A DNA stretch of 64,000 nt from Ophioderma brevispina. Lineage: Eukaryota; Echinodermata; Ophiuroidea; Amphilepidida; Ophiodermatidae. The number at the start of each line of letters is the position of its first letter. Within the stretch, counting starts at the first letter, position 1. The position numbers and the translations under genes are program-made. Shown here piece after piece: positions 1-11,784 of the stretch. Where the stretch lies: assembly GCA_023653785.1 (NCBI GenBank), contig JAMKCH010084922.1:1-64000 (forward strand), given 5' to 3'. Under the pieces are notes generated by a model, which saw only the letters and a program-made list of their open reading frames with translations, was not told where the DNA came from and did not search any database.

Positions 1-431
1 GTTCAATGGTAAAACAGGTGAGAGCATTTTACTCTGTTAAAGTTATGTTGCACTTCACAATATGTACCAATATACACCACCCTAATTGGGAATTTCTGTC
101 AGTTAAAAAAACAAAAAAGTCATTCTATCATTTGCTCTTAGTGTAATTACGTTAAATGGTGTCCACATATTGGCATGTTACTTACGTTAAATACAGGTGG
201 TTACAGAATGAAAATGAAGTGATAGCTGAATGGATTTAAATTAAACTATACAGTCTGGGAATTTATAACGATTTGCATAAATCAAGACAACCTCTTTAGT
301 ACTTGAAGAACCAACTGTCATACACATGATTTAACGTAAGTAACATGCGGACACCAAAGCGAATGGGAGTATTGGTGTCCACTCCAAAATATCTAGTTAC
401 TGCTTCAAGAATAGATATTATTTTCCTAATG
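1..431. repeat. Spacer with an inverted repeat (arms 157-192 and 329-356)
   Basis: No gene is seen. The arms share a perfect 19-nt core (174-192 against 329-347, CATGTTACTTACGTTAAAT), and the outer part TGGTGTCC also matches. The loop is about 135 nt. This is the usual shape of a foldback MITE remnant, but no target duplication could be defined. Confidence 0.6.
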
Positions 432-782
432 TGATAGCTCAATCAGGTAAGCGCTCGACTCCAGTGTATGCTCATTCATGCTTATAGGCGTGCGTTCGAG
501 CCCTGTGAGATTCAGTTATCTTGTAATTTCCCTGGACAAGAAATTAACCGCTTGGTTGTCTCGATTTACCCATACGATATTTGGGGAGCTGGTCCCGGCT
601 GCGATGGTTATCTCGATGTATGTTTGCTGATAAGGGAAAGCGCTGATCCCGATCTGCTGCATCCCTTGAAATGATGCTAAATGGTTTATGGTATGGTTGA
701 GCCACAGTGATCAGCGGCCATTTGTGAAAGCGCTTAGAGGCCAATAGCATAAGGCGCTATATAAATCTCTGCTATTATTATC
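432..782 (+). mobile_element. tRNA-derived SINE
   Basis: The head has a polymerase III A box (TAGCTCAATCAGG, 435-447) and a B box (GTTCGAGCC, 494-502) at tRNA-like spacing. A non-tRNA body follows. The end reads GCGCTATATAAATCTC and then TATTATTATC, the classic short-repeat SINE tail that copies the 3' end of a partner LINE. The head is diverged from a true tRNA, so it is not a functional tRNA gene. A short 3' fragment of a similar SINE is at 60990-61052. Confidence 0.8.
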
Positions 783-895
783 AACTCTACAACTAAAGTG
801 TACATTAAGTGTTATCTGGTGAATAATAATGCTTCTAAAATGATATTTATTGCAATTTTGTATCTGATATTTGCTCCCAAGTTCTAGCCCCTCCC

Positions 896-956
896 CGGGT
901 ATAAGCCCACCCCTATTTTGAAGTAAAATCTTCCTTTTGGGGTGGGCTTATACCCG
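896..956. repeat. Perfect 18-bp stem hairpin
   Basis: CGGGTATAAGCCCACCCC (896-913) is followed by a 25-nt loop and its exact reverse complement (939-956). It may be a mini foldback element or a structured transcript; the sequence alone does not decide. Confidence 0.75.
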
Positions 957-2885
957 AGTGCTTACGGTAATAGTTTTTAAATTAACTTAGTCCTGCAGTG
1001 GTATCAGTGGTGGCACCATGGGGGCATGGGAGCATTTGTTCCAAAGTTTTTCCCCCAGAAAGAGAGGTCTGGCACTGCCACTGAGTGGTATAGGCCATAT
1101 TAATTTGTGTTTAGAGGTATGCAAATTTGAGTCTAGAGCATACCCTTTTGTCTAGACCTATTTCTTCCAAGAGTTCTTTGAAATTGTGCCAAAATTTTCA
1201 CATAGAGATTTTGAGATATTGCCTTTTAAAGTATTGGAAATTTTCATGTCTAGACTCATGTATGAAATTGCCTTATGTGCGTGTAAAACTGCACAAAGTA
1301 GCAAATGGTTGCCTTGATGGTAAGATTTCTTTCTGTAGCAACAGCCTTGGGAATTATAAAAATATCCTCATGTAACACAATAAAATGTGATTAATTTCCT
1401 CTCTTGATCTTCTTGTAAATTGTTGTGTATTATAGCCGACAAATGGTTGACATTAAATGGTTTTCTTGAAAGTTTTTAGATTGAAATCAAGTAAAAACAA
1501 AAAGTCAAAACATACAAATGTGTGATTTGGGCTGGTAAACTACAAATTATATAATCAATGCATTTTATTATAGCTAATAGTAATTAGCACAAAACATCCA
1601 AATTTGTGATTTGTGACAGTACTGAAATGCACAATTGATTGATTTGTATCAATAGTGATATGCTTACCGCCTGTGTTAAACATTTAAACCTCATTTTCAA
1701 AATAAATTTCTAAGAATACCTATTTTTTTTCTAAAAAGCCTTCAAAATTAATGGTTTTATGATCCACACACACACACAAACATAATAGGAGCAGTTATAT
1801 CACACATTGATTAGTATATGGACAAGCATTATGTTATATGCAAAAAACACAACATGGTTTCCCCAAGTAAAAGGAACCTCTACCGTGATGAACAGTTTTA
1901 TTTCGGCGTACTCGCATCGCGGTAGAAGCACTTCCGTATACAATAACTGTAGCAGTGTATATAAGCTCCGAAGAAAAAAAGTTTCGCAAATATTCAGAGC
2001 TAATAAAAATTGTTTCATATTATCCTCCCTCGTAAAACAAGGCACACACCTTACCCTAAGAAGGTCTTTATCATAATAGATGGCATTAAAAATTCATAAT
2101 TAGTAATTCTTGAGATACAAAATTCAGGGGGAAAATCCTTCCCCCCATATATAATCGTTATAGTTCCACACAGGTGACGACAGCGGCAATACTAGAGCCA
2201 TTACTCAACATGTGAAGCAAAATTGTAGATTATATTTGTTTTTTATTTTCTAAGCCTTTTTTTCAAATCACTGTCAATGATTTGTATAGACGGACATTCG
2301 AACCAATGGGTGAGTAATTTTATATCTGAGTTGTATTGTGAATACAGTAAATCTGCTGCTACACGTACACTCTTCTGCAAACCTAAAATCGAGCGTTCAA
2401 TAACGAAAACATCTCCGATTAAAGAATGCGCTGATGGCTGGTATATTTAGGGTTGCATTGGAACTGTTTCTCCCCGGAGAATTATGATTGACGGTTGGGA
2501 ATACCACTGTACATGTCCAGTTACTGCAAGAGGTACCATTTAATGTACACATCACAAGCACACATGCAGTTAATTTGCTGAGATCCCATGAGGTGACAGT
2601 TCTGCTGATGAGTTAATCCCCTGCCTCTATTAGTAAAACATTCAACTTTTGAACTTGTTAACTAGTACTCCAGTGAGGTGATCAAATAACAAGCCCAACT
2701 TGAATTTCAATACTCTAACTTCAGTATCATAATTAGATCTCAGTTTGCAAGTGATGATATTTCCTTGTTCTCAGATTGGTTTCAAGAAGTATTTCCAATC
2801 TATATAAGATCTTGGTTATTTCATCTGGCTGAGCCGCTGCAAGAGCAAAAAACTCAAAGGGGGGTGCCAACTGGCACATTCCCCA
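957..2885. other. Spacer, no gene seen
   Basis: AT-rich single-copy-looking DNA. Short open frames (for example 1800-2076 on both strands) lack splice context and codon character. There is a short CA run near 1768. No intact repeat was recognised. Confidence 0.5.
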
Positions 2886-3972
2886 GGTGGGGGGGGGGGG
2901 GGTGAGACGGGGAGGAGGGACTGGGGCCACTACCTGTAAAAAGGGACATGGGTGTAGGCCTTATGGATAATGGATACGCTGCTTCCAAAGCTAGGGGCAT
3001 TCGATGATAGAGGACTCCAAAAAATAACCGTCTTTGAGAGATGGCAAATTGTCCAAAATAAAGTTTTTCAGGGGGGACAAAATTTGCAAAATTTTCAAAG
3101 AAGAGCAGGGGGGTGAGGTTTTTGAGAGAAAATTTTTAAAATTTGGGAAAACTTCATGAGACATAATCTTTTGTTTTGACTTAGGCCCTATATCAGAAAA
3201 AATGTTTTGTCAGGAATTCACTGGAAATCGCACACCATTGTTTTAGCATCTGATGACATCCGTTTTATTTACTGGTTGGTAATTACTGTGGAAATGGTAT
3301 AAAAACAGATTCTGTTACCTTTACTCCCTATTATTAAACATGCAGCATTCTGATTTGTCAGTTTACTGCCCATTATTCTGTAATAATTATGGGTAGTAAA
3401 TATTTTTTTAAAATTAAATTGAGCTATTTTAGGTAATAGAATAGAAATTAAGGGTTGCGGTTTCATCTAGGGGGCTTATAATGTATCCTCGGCCAGAAAA
3501 AACTTACCAAATAATGTCCTTGGCTGTGCCTTGCCCATTATTTTTTTTAATTTTCTGACCTCGGACACATTATTCACCCATAAATGATACAGCATCACCC
3601 TTTATTTCTTAATTCTAGTTACCAGCAACAACTAATTTGTCTGGTTTTATTTCAAGTAGCACAAAATAAAATATCCCGTCCCCGATCCAGAGTCAACACA
3701 ACAAAATTGTGCCTGCCAGGCAGATATGAATCTACAACTGCAATCACATGTGTACTCACAAAAGCCCCCTGCCCCCCAAAAAAAAAAGATGTCAGCAATG
3801 TTGACTGAGCTGTTCAGGTAGTTTAACCCCATTTAAGCACTACCTGTCATTCTTACAGCCTTTGTGATTGGCTAAAATTGTAACTCATATATTATTCATT
3901 TCAATGTACCAAATATTTAAACGCTGATAAAAGACCTCCTCACTTTTACTCTTTGTGATTGGTTTTTTCAAA
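2886..3972. other. Spacer with G-rich run and small hairpin
   Basis: A long G run sits near 2888-2902. Purine-biased, low-complexity text with G-rich patches follows to about 3130. Near 3470-3570 AATGTATCCTCGGCCAGAAA pairs imperfectly with TTTCTGACCTCGGACACATT. No coding exon is supported. Confidence 0.45.
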
Positions 3973-4152
3973 TTAAAGACACAACCTATGCAGTTTCTTA
4001 TCTCCGTCGGAAAGAGTCACACTATTTGGAAAATTGCAGGAATAGCTGAAAAGTGACGAGATAATCTGTAGAAAATCCCTTAAAGTTATTTTTTTTTGCA
4101 ACTGAAAAATTGACGAGAAAAGGAAGAAAATAGCAGTGCAATCAATCAAAGA

Positions 4153-4835
4153 TCGTGTGTTTCTACTGCAGACAGGCAAAAACCTGCTTTTTTGCTGACC
4201 CCGTCTATGGACCCGGCTTTTTTCCGCTATCTCAGCTGTTTTGCTATTGAAGGCACATACCGGTAGTTGCATGCTCGACTGCACTTAGCGCTGTCATGCT
4301 TTCGACAGACCAGACCGGGGTCACAATATTCCCCCTGTCCATAGAAACCTTCAGAAACATGCATGCATTCCTTTTTCTTGAGGTGTGTTTTACATGCACT
4401 TGTAGGCCTATTCCCTTCATGTTATTTATCATAAAGTCTTGAGTTATTTTTTATTTCTTTTAATGGATGTACCACCAGGTAAAACAAACTAAAAGAATCA
4501 CTACATGTTAATCATGAATATTATTGATGTTGAATTTGATGATTCACTTCTGATATGAAAATAACAATAACTGCTGATGATTTGAACGACGCGCGCAGTG
4601 GAAGTGGCATTACCAGCGTGGCCTTGGCATCATTTTCTGCCCAACACGGCAAATGCCGCTATCGGCTGTTTCTACTGGTGAAATAGCGGTATGCAACACG
4701 GCAAAAACCTTCTCAGAGCAGGTTTGATTTTGCCGTACCGTGTCGCGTTAAAATAGCGGGTCGGTCTGTTTCTACTGTGGTGGATAACGGATCGATCCGT
4801 GTCCGACGCGGTAAACGGCCCCTGTAGAAACACGC
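4153..4835. mobile_element. hAT-like element nested in the T1 MITE
   Basis: The ends are inverted repeats (GTGTGTTTCTAC on the left, GTAGAAACACGC on the right). The insert is flanked by ATCAAAGA (4145-4152) and CTCAAAGA (4835-4842), an almost exact 7-8 bp duplication. The interior, especially about 4590-4830, is GC-rich with repeated GCGG/CCGC and ACACGGCAAA words unlike its surroundings. No transposase is encoded. Confidence 0.65.
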
Positions 4836-4953
4836 TCAAAGACTCTACATTCTCTTTCGTATTGTAGTAAGTGTCTGTACGGATACTAATGACTAAAATG
4901 TCCAATTCTCTCCTTATTAGGTTGCTTTTTAGTCTTAGTACTTGTAGGATATA

Positions 4954-5374
4954 TTTTTATTTAGTTAGAGCCAAAGTTTTTAAAATCCGGTTTTGTCCCC
5001 GTAAACTAGGTGCCGGATTCACCTCGCACTCATCCCCCGCAATACTGCTGGTTGAGGATTTATTGGAGCAAAAGATAATTGACCGGATGCCCTCCTGACT
5101 CAATCCACAAGTTTATCGCGGGGGCCCTAGCCTTTGGGCAACTTTCCCCAACATGCAAGGCAAGCATTTGCTGGATGGCCGCCATTGCTCTCCAGAGCTG
5201 ACTCCCGTGTAGGTAGATCTTTTTCATTCTACCAGGGTAACCAGCACCCTCCTCATCAGATTCCTTACAATCCGATGGGGAGTCGGTTTTAGGCCGCCGC
5301 CGACTCGGCCCTGGGACAGGTTACTGGTTACCAGATACCAGTAGCAGGTCTCAAGCAAAGAAAACTTGACCCGG
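4954..5374. mobile_element. 421-bp insertion with GGATATA target duplication
   Basis: GGATATA stands on both sides (4947-4953 and 5375-5381), and the flanking halves rejoin the T1 consensus when the insert is removed. No terminal inverted repeat is obvious. An internal hairpin pairs GGTAACCAG (5236-5244) with CTGGTTACC near 5325. The element class is unknown. Confidence 0.6.
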
Positions 5375-5608
5375 GGATATATTAGGGTAGATATACTTGT
5401 AACAGACATGCAACAATCTGATTTTTTTTATGAATTTTGTGATTTTCTAATTAGCAAATCACTGATAGTGCCTATAAGTTCTATTGTGACATCAGCAGTC
5501 AAGGAGTTGCAGTCAATATTAGCTTGGCCGGAATCAAAGCTGTCAAATGTTGAAATTTACAAGCATACCAAATTAGAAAGATAAAAGGCTTATGATAGGT
5601 CTTATTAA

Positions 5609-5955
5609 AGACACTATCAGTGATTTGCTAAATCAGAAAATCGAAAAAATCATCAAAAATCAGATTTTTGCATGTATGTAACAAGTACAGGTATCCTAAC
5701 ATACCCTGCAAATGATAAGACCAGAAGCAACCTAATAAGGACAGAATCGGAAATTTTAGTCATTACTGTCCGTTCGGACACTTACTACAACACGTAACTG
5801 AATGGGGAATCGTATCTTTGAACACTACCGTTTTCTTCCTTTTCTGTCAATTCTTCGGTTGGAAAAGGTAACTTATGAGAATTCAACACACTTATCCTTC
5901 ACTTTGAAGTTATTCCTGCAAATTTCAAATATTTTTCAAATCACTGATAGTGTCT
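5609..5955 (+). mobile_element. T1 MITE, intact
   Basis: 347 bp between two TTAA copies (5605-5608 and 5956-5959). The terminal inverted repeats read AGACACTATCAGTGATTTG and its complement. The middle holds the palindrome TGTCCGTTCGGACA (5767-5780). It has the same length as the copy at 37488-37834. It encodes nothing, so it needs a transposase in trans. Confidence 0.88.
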
Positions 5956-5959
5956 TTAA

Positions 5960-6770
5960 CTGGACCCCCTCCCCATTGGTATGTCACTTTCAAATCCGTC
6001 AAATTAGCTATCAATTAAAAAATCCAGAAGGTTACCACTGATAACATTTAAGCTTAAAAGAGCTAGGTAAAATGGCCCTATTATTGTTAGACGAACCCTT
6101 GTCAAGCTGTTGAAATTCATGTTTCTAGAGCCAACTTGCATTTAAAGTGGGCATCTTGAAGAAAGCACACGTCTATATACATTATAAGAACAATGTAGAC
6201 AGGAACCCATGCCTTCCTATTTATGACCTAGTATAAATTACTGTAGGATCATGGCCTTATTGATCAAGGCCTAACAGCCTTGCTGGCAAGGATAAAATGT
6301 TGCCTGAAGTAGGCTGATTGAAGTATGAATTCCGATATGCAAGTGCATGCTTGTCTTGTCATATCAGGAAGATAAGAAGATGGGATATTAAAAAGTGCTT
6401 TTAGCTGTGAGTTTAAGATAAGTGATGAGTTTTGAAGATAAGTCATCTTGAATATTTCCAAAGAGCAATTTATGCATGATGCATTGTAATATAACCTTCG
6501 TTTGAAGTTTTACTTCATGAGGAATCATTACTGTATGTAAAGTATATGTTATGTACTGCTCAAATACACATGGGCCACATGGGTCAGGTTTAACAGCCCC
6601 CAAATGCCCTCATCTGGAATGCATATAGAATGCAAAATTTCCTGAAAGGGGTAAAAAAAATGGTCTACTTATGTAAAATCCTTAAACATAGGTCTAGAAT
6701 TCTGACTGCTTCTCATAAAATTGGAATTGGAAAGTGTACATTGCAGTGCATTACGCCATAATAATAATAA
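5960..6770. other. Spacer, no gene seen
   Basis: Mixed sequence without recognisable repeats or exons. The short minus-strand frames at 6264-6603 have no supporting splice or codon signals. Confidence 0.45.
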
Positions 6771-6775
6771 CTAGG

Positions 6776-7455
6776 CGGTCCCCGGGTTTCGCGTTCACCT
6801 GGGTTTCGCGATCAGAATGACCCCTGATGACGTTGTCATGACTTTTGAAATTTTAGGCATCAACAACCAACCCCCACCCTCCAAGTTTCATGTCCATACA
6901 CCACTGTTTACCCCATTTGACCTCCTTTGACAGTGAATGACCCCTAATGACCTTGTCATGACCTTCAAAATTTTCGGCATCAACAATCAACCCCACCCTC
7001 CAAGTTTCATGTCCATACATCAACGTTGACCTCCTTTGACCTTGAATGACCCCTGATGACCTGGTCGTGACCTTTAACATTTTTGGCATCAACAATCAAC
7101 CCCGCCCACCAAGTGTCGTCTGGATACATCAAAGTTTACCCCATTTGACCTCCTTTGACCTTGAATGACCCCTGATGACCTGGTCGTGACCTTTAACATT
7201 TTCGGCATCAACAATCAACCCCACCCTCCAAGTTTCATGTCCATACAACGTTTACCCCATTTGACCTCCTTTGACCTCAAATGACCCCTGATGACCTGGA
7301 CGTGACCTTAAACATTTTTGGCATCAACAATCAACCCCACCCTCCAAGTTTCGCGTCCATACACCAACGTTTACCCCATTTGACCTCCTTTGACCTTGAA
7401 TGACCCCTGATGACCTGGTCGTGACCTTAAAGGTCTTCGGCAGGTCAAGGGGCAA

Positions 7456-7505
<50 letters not shown>

Positions 7506-7700
7506 GAACATGCGACCCTCGGTCTCCGAGAAAATAGACTGACCTCCCTTGACCTTGAATGACCTCTAATGACCTTGTCGTGACCTTCGAAATTTTCGGC
7601 ACATTGGTAATCGACTTCACCCCTCAAGTTTCGTGTCCCTACACCAATGTTTTACCCAGTTACCTCTTTTGACCTGATGACCCTGGTGGGATGACCTTTG
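6776..7700 (-). repeat. About 116-bp tandem array rich in AGGTCA direct repeats
   Basis: A unit starting GGCATCAACAATCAACC recurs at about 6857, 6976, 7085, 7203 and 7320, with degenerate copies to about 7680. Read on the minus strand each full unit has five AGGTCA-like half sites spaced 5, 4, 4 and 4 nt apart. Small indels vary between units. It is interrupted by 47 T. Open frames across it are low-complexity translations, not genes. Confidence 0.85.
7458..7504. repeat. Poly(T) of 47 nt
   Basis: Uninterrupted T run inside the tandem array. It could be a retroposed poly(A) tail on the minus strand, simple slippage or an assembly fill. Confidence 0.9.
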
Positions 7701-7859
7701 ATCCAATAACAATACAAACTCGGTCTTCGTTCGTCAAGGGCACCCACCCAGCAAGTTTTCAGGGGACGTGCGGGTACCTCGTATCCGAGGAAATATACTG
7801 CGGTCAGACACCAGACAGATAGACAGGGACAGACCACCGGTTATTCATATTAGAAACGA

Positions 7860-8738
7860 GGTGGTCCACCGGGTTTAGCAATCACTGGCATTTTAAAGCA
7901 CTAATTGTTTTGAAAACAATTTTACTTTTTTTATTTTTTTCAAAATGACCTCTAATGAGGTTTGACCTTGTTTTGCCAAAAAAGGGGGGGGGGCTGCACC
8001 CACCCACAAAGTTTCGTGGAACGTACAGCCCCCGGACCCGAGAAAAAAGGGTGGACAGGGCAGACAGACTGTGGCTATTTAAAATATAGTAATAATAAAA
8101 AATTAATCATTATGTTTATTACTGATGCAAAGTGTGCCATCAAGATCAATCAGATAATGTACTTTATTTAGGTGGATGCTGGCCAATTGGTGCCACTGCA
8201 TGTCGGGAAACTATATTGATAGTTTCCCCCACAGATCCCCAGGTTCCACTCTTGGGTAGGAGAGAGACAAGTGAGGGAAGTAACCTTGCCCAACTTCCCA
8301 AGTGCACAACAAATTGACAGCAGCGACAATAGAACTACAACCTTTGGATAATGATCGGTTTATTCTATCCGTGGACTACAAAACATTGATCCCTTCCTAT
8401 GATGGTAAAATTTGCTCCTTAAAAATTGTCCAAATAAGCTAGCAGCACTGTTAAGAAAACTAAATATACCAATCTAATATTTATGATTTTCATGTAAAAG
8501 CATTAAGTGCAGTGCCTGCTCCTGTTAACCAGACTGAAAAAAATAACATTGAACCCTTCAAAAAATGTTAGCAAGAGGTGAGAAAAACAGTAAGCATGTG
8601 TGTGGTGTTTTTACCTTGAAGGTTTTGGACTGTAGTTCCTAAACAAAGGTTCCTGTTTATGCTTGGCCTCACAGTGTGTAAAAACTGTGGTTGTTTTCCG
8701 TCATATTTTAGTACAGCTGGGGGGGGAAATCTCTGTAA
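7860..8738. other. Spacer with array-related edge, no gene
   Basis: 7861-7885 repeats the GGTCCACCGGGTTT-type edge seen at 6776, so the array may be framed by a related repeat. The rest to 8738 shows no exon or clear element. Confidence 0.4.
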
Positions 8739-9065
8739 AGGTGGTGTTTTGTTACGATTTATGGTATGTGTTCCTCTACTTGATATGAGAGCGTTTTGCA
8801 CTTGAATACACCCACAATACCGTGGGAAACCAAACGTGCGGTTTTGATGGTCGACGCCAAAATGCACATTGCAAAGCCCTATTCAATGTACGTGCGTACT
8901 AAAGTGGTAACCACTAAAAAAAACGGTGGTTTTTGTTTATATCTTGGGAATGAAAGGGATTCGAGGGCTCAAATTCAGGACGACAAGGAGAAAATATGGC
9001 CTTTTCATCTGAAATCAAAAAGGGGGGGTGGGGGGGGGGTCCCAAAGCCGATGGGAACACGCCCC
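8739..9065 (+). mobile_element. T5 MITE
   Basis: Starts AAAGGTGGTG and ends ACACGCCCC against TTAA (9066-9069). It shares the internal words GCAAAGCCCTATTCAAT and TATCTTGGGAATGAAA with the copies at 26412-27654 and 41637-41950. The left TTAA has decayed to GTAA. Confidence 0.7.
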
Positions 9066-9069
9066 TTAA

Positions 9070-9445
9070 AGCGGGCACTGGCACATTTCACAAAAATATG
9101 AAATTTCTTCAATTGCTCTCAAAATGATAGTCTAGGCCATTGGAAGATAGAGATTTTTTTTTTTTAAAAAAAAACAATTTTTACACATAAAAAATAAACA
9201 TACTCAAAAACAGATAAGGAGTTAACATTATAAGATGTTGAATCCAGGTTAATTGTAGTAACTTTGTTTTCCATAACTTCAACAAATGTGTTATATTACA
9301 TGAATATCATAGATTCGTACTCATTGATATTAAAACCACAAAAAGGTACAGACTGGTCAAACAGGGTGCAGGCCGTGGCAACATGCATAGGCGTGCGTTT
9401 CTTGTGTTAAATGCCATTTACATGTCTGCTTAATGTCGCCGCCAA
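9070..9445 (+). mobile_element. T2 MITE, right end missing
   Basis: Begins GCGGGCACTGGCACATTT directly after TTAA 9066-9069 and follows the T2 copy at 22220-22756 through the GTGCGTTTCTTGTGTTAA word, then loses similarity. It shares its left TTAA with the T5 element before it. Confidence 0.7.
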
Positions 9446-9494
9446 TTTTTCAACCCGTTTTGAAGTGAGAGCCTAAAAATGTGATTTTGTTAAT

Positions 9495-9706
9495 CCCCAT
9501 AGAGTACTGTGTAAAATAATATTGGTCGACCAAATGGGGCATAGTTTTCGCTCACTAACAGCCAAATTCAAACATCTTTTAGCCCCTAAAATTTAACAGG
9601 CGTAAATGAATAAAATGCAGGTATTTTGATACGAAATTTTTGACCACTGTCGGTGAAATTTGGGGTACCTGGGGACGAGCTATTAGCGACGGCCATGGAC
9701 CTTTAA
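9495..9706 (-). mobile_element. T6 MITE fragment
   Basis: Matches the half of the T6 copy at 16634-16980 containing TATTGGTCGACCAAAT and GGGGACGAG, and ends GGCCATGGACCTTTAA, the complement of the T6 start. Confidence 0.65.
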
Positions 9707-10666
9707 TAGTGGCCACTTGTTGGTCTGTTGTGCTGCCATTAGATTGTTGTACACCTGGGTATACTTCAGGTTTATTTCCTCCAGGAAAGTGGCACTTCAC
9801 TTACTCCATTTGATTATACAGGTCACTGTAAATCGGTGCATATTGGGAGTAGGAAAAACAATATCCCGTATGTTATTTATTAAACCTTTCCCTGGAAACC
9901 GATACGAATGCCTAAAATAAGCCAAAACCTATTTTGAGAGAGGGAAGATGAAGAGGGAAAGTCAAGTTGCCAGTTTCTGTATATGCATTTTTAATTTTAT
10001 TTAAAATGTTCAATGTTGTGCCTAATAAGTTGTGAAAAACATAACAAACAATGGGTTTAAGTTTATATCTTTCCTAGTAAATCCTCTTTGATTGTTCTTT
10101 GCAGAATTTAGAATAGGAAAAAAGCAGTTGCAGCCAGCGTACACTTATGTCCAAGCTAACCCGGACGATGACATCATTACAATAACTTGAATTATTATGA
10201 AATCTACCGGCAGAGCGGATGAACAGCTGGTAGATCTAGAAGAAAAAAAATTCACAATGTAAAAGTATTGTTCTTTACTTTGGAAATGCTTTGAAAGTGT
10301 GTGCGGTAGCTCAAACAAATGAGTCTTACATCAAAAAATCAAAATCCCTTTTTAACAATTTAAAGATTTAAGGGGATGCCCCTGGTGTTACTAATTTTAG
10401 CCGAGACAGGGCGAGCGCCGCAATTTCATTTTTAAACTGCGCTTAGAACATTAAACTTTATTTTAATAACCATATGGAAGTTGAATATGCTTAGAACATT
10501 AAAATTTAATTTTTTAACGATTTGGAAATTATACATCTATTTAAGGTGTCAAAAAACTTAAGGATGACAACACACATTTGAGGCTCCACTATCAACTAGG
10601 AATTTGTGACATGTGATTCAATTGGCTATATCACTCCGTAATGGCAGAGTGCAGTATGGTAAGGGC
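9707..10666. other. Spacer, no gene seen
   Basis: AT-rich. A near-duplicate phrase (CTTAGAACATTAAA at about 10442 and 10490) suggests a small local duplication. No exon signal was found. Confidence 0.4.
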
Positions 10667-11013
10667 TCAAAATTCTGGCAAGGGTGAAGAAAGTGGGAGA
10701 GGGCAAAAAACGGGAAGTACAGGGGAGGGAAAGAAGGGAAAATGAGAGCCGGGGAGGGGGTATAGGGAATTGGGGAAAGGAAGATGGAAATTAGGGAGGG
10801 GGGAAGGACGGGAGGGAGGGGTGGAGGAGGAAAAAGGAAACGTGAAGGAGTGCCATGAAGAATGAAGGAAGAGGAAAGAAAGGAAGGGATAATTGAAAGA
10901 GGAAAAGCTAGAGGAAAGAAATGAGGAGAGAAAGGGATGGGAGAGAAGAAAAAGCTGGGAGGAAGAGGGAAGAAGAGGGAGAAGAAATAAGGAGAAAGAC
11001 AACAGAAAAGGCA
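10667..11013 (+). repeat. Polypurine tract, about 350 nt
   Basis: Almost pure A/G (GGGA, GGAA and GAGGAA words) with few pyrimidines. Such tracts can form triplex DNA. The overlapping frames on both strands translate to Ser/Phe/Pro or Lys/Glu/Arg runs and are not genes. Confidence 0.85.
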
Positions 11014-11038
11014 TAAGTAGTAGTTATTGCATCACACT

Positions 11039-11300
11039 CAGGGCCCGTAATAGGGGGTCGAAACCCCCAATGCCACAAAATGGGTATAAAAGGTCCAACT
11101 TTTTGCCGATTTTTTTTTGTTGTAAAAAAAGTCCAATATTTAGATAAATTTACATTCCCTCCCAGGAAGTCAACTTTTGGTGATAAAAATTTTCAAAAAG
11201 TCCAAAAAAGGACCTTTTTAGGGGGTTAGCTCCATTTATACCAAAAGGTACAACTTTTTCAAAGTTCCCGCACACCCCAAAAATCCTGCATACGGTCCTG
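11039..11300. mobile_element. hAT MITE, TSD ATCACACT
   Basis: 262 bp flanked by an exact 8-bp duplication ATCACACT (11031-11038 and 11301-11308). The ends are CAGGGCCCGTA and TACGGTCCTG, near-complementary. An 8-bp duplication with CAGG-type ends is diagnostic of the hAT superfamily. It encodes no protein. Confidence 0.85.
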
Positions 11301-11784
11301 ATCACACTGTTGGCATAGGGGTAGACTAAAACAAGAAGTCATCCTTCCGAGTTTAGAGAGATAGCCAATCCTGTCATGATTTTTTCCTATCCATTTACAT
11401 TTCGCAGCATAAAGATTCCTGAATACCATTGAATTGATTTGTCAGTATCTAAACCCAAAAAGCTTGATATAGTCATGAAATTGTATTGAATTACACATCA
11501 TCAGCAGTGCTTGACAGTGCATTGACATACATGGATTGTTTTTGGGACACTTTGACAATCAATTGGGGAAGTGTGGCAGGAAAGAAAATTGTCCAGATAA
11601 TCATGTTATATAAACTCATTGATTGCGTTAAATTACGTCTATGCTTTAAGCATGATGATAGACGATTACAGAGTGTGACTTTTATGTGTCATCTAGATTG
11701 AGGCAGACAAGGAAGCAGTTGTCTCACATGCTATTATGTAAGGCCTGTTTTATATAACATGTGTATAGACTAGTTAAGTAAATA

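Larger units (their letters stand above)
3973..5480 (-). mobile_element. T1 MITE broken by two later insertions
   Basis: TTAAAGACAC at 3973 and AAATCACTGATAGTGCC at 5457-5473 are the two ends of one T1-family MITE (normal length about 347 bp; compare 5609-5955 and 37488-37834). Its body is present in three pieces, about 3973-4152, 4836-4953 and 5375-5480, separated by foreign DNA. The right TTAA is lost. It lies opposite to the intact neighbour at 5609. Confidence 0.7.

Noticed and set aside
432..510. Functional tRNA gene
   Set aside because: A and B boxes are present but the acceptor and anticodon stems do not form, and a SINE body and tail follow.
6853..7627. Several minus-strand frames across the tandem array
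   Set aside because: They repeat the same residues per unit and run through the poly(T), so they are satellite translations.
10667..11014. 115-codon minus-strand frame and 84-codon plus frame
   Set aside because: Both are translations of the polypurine tract (Ser/Phe/Pro or Glu/Arg/Lys only).
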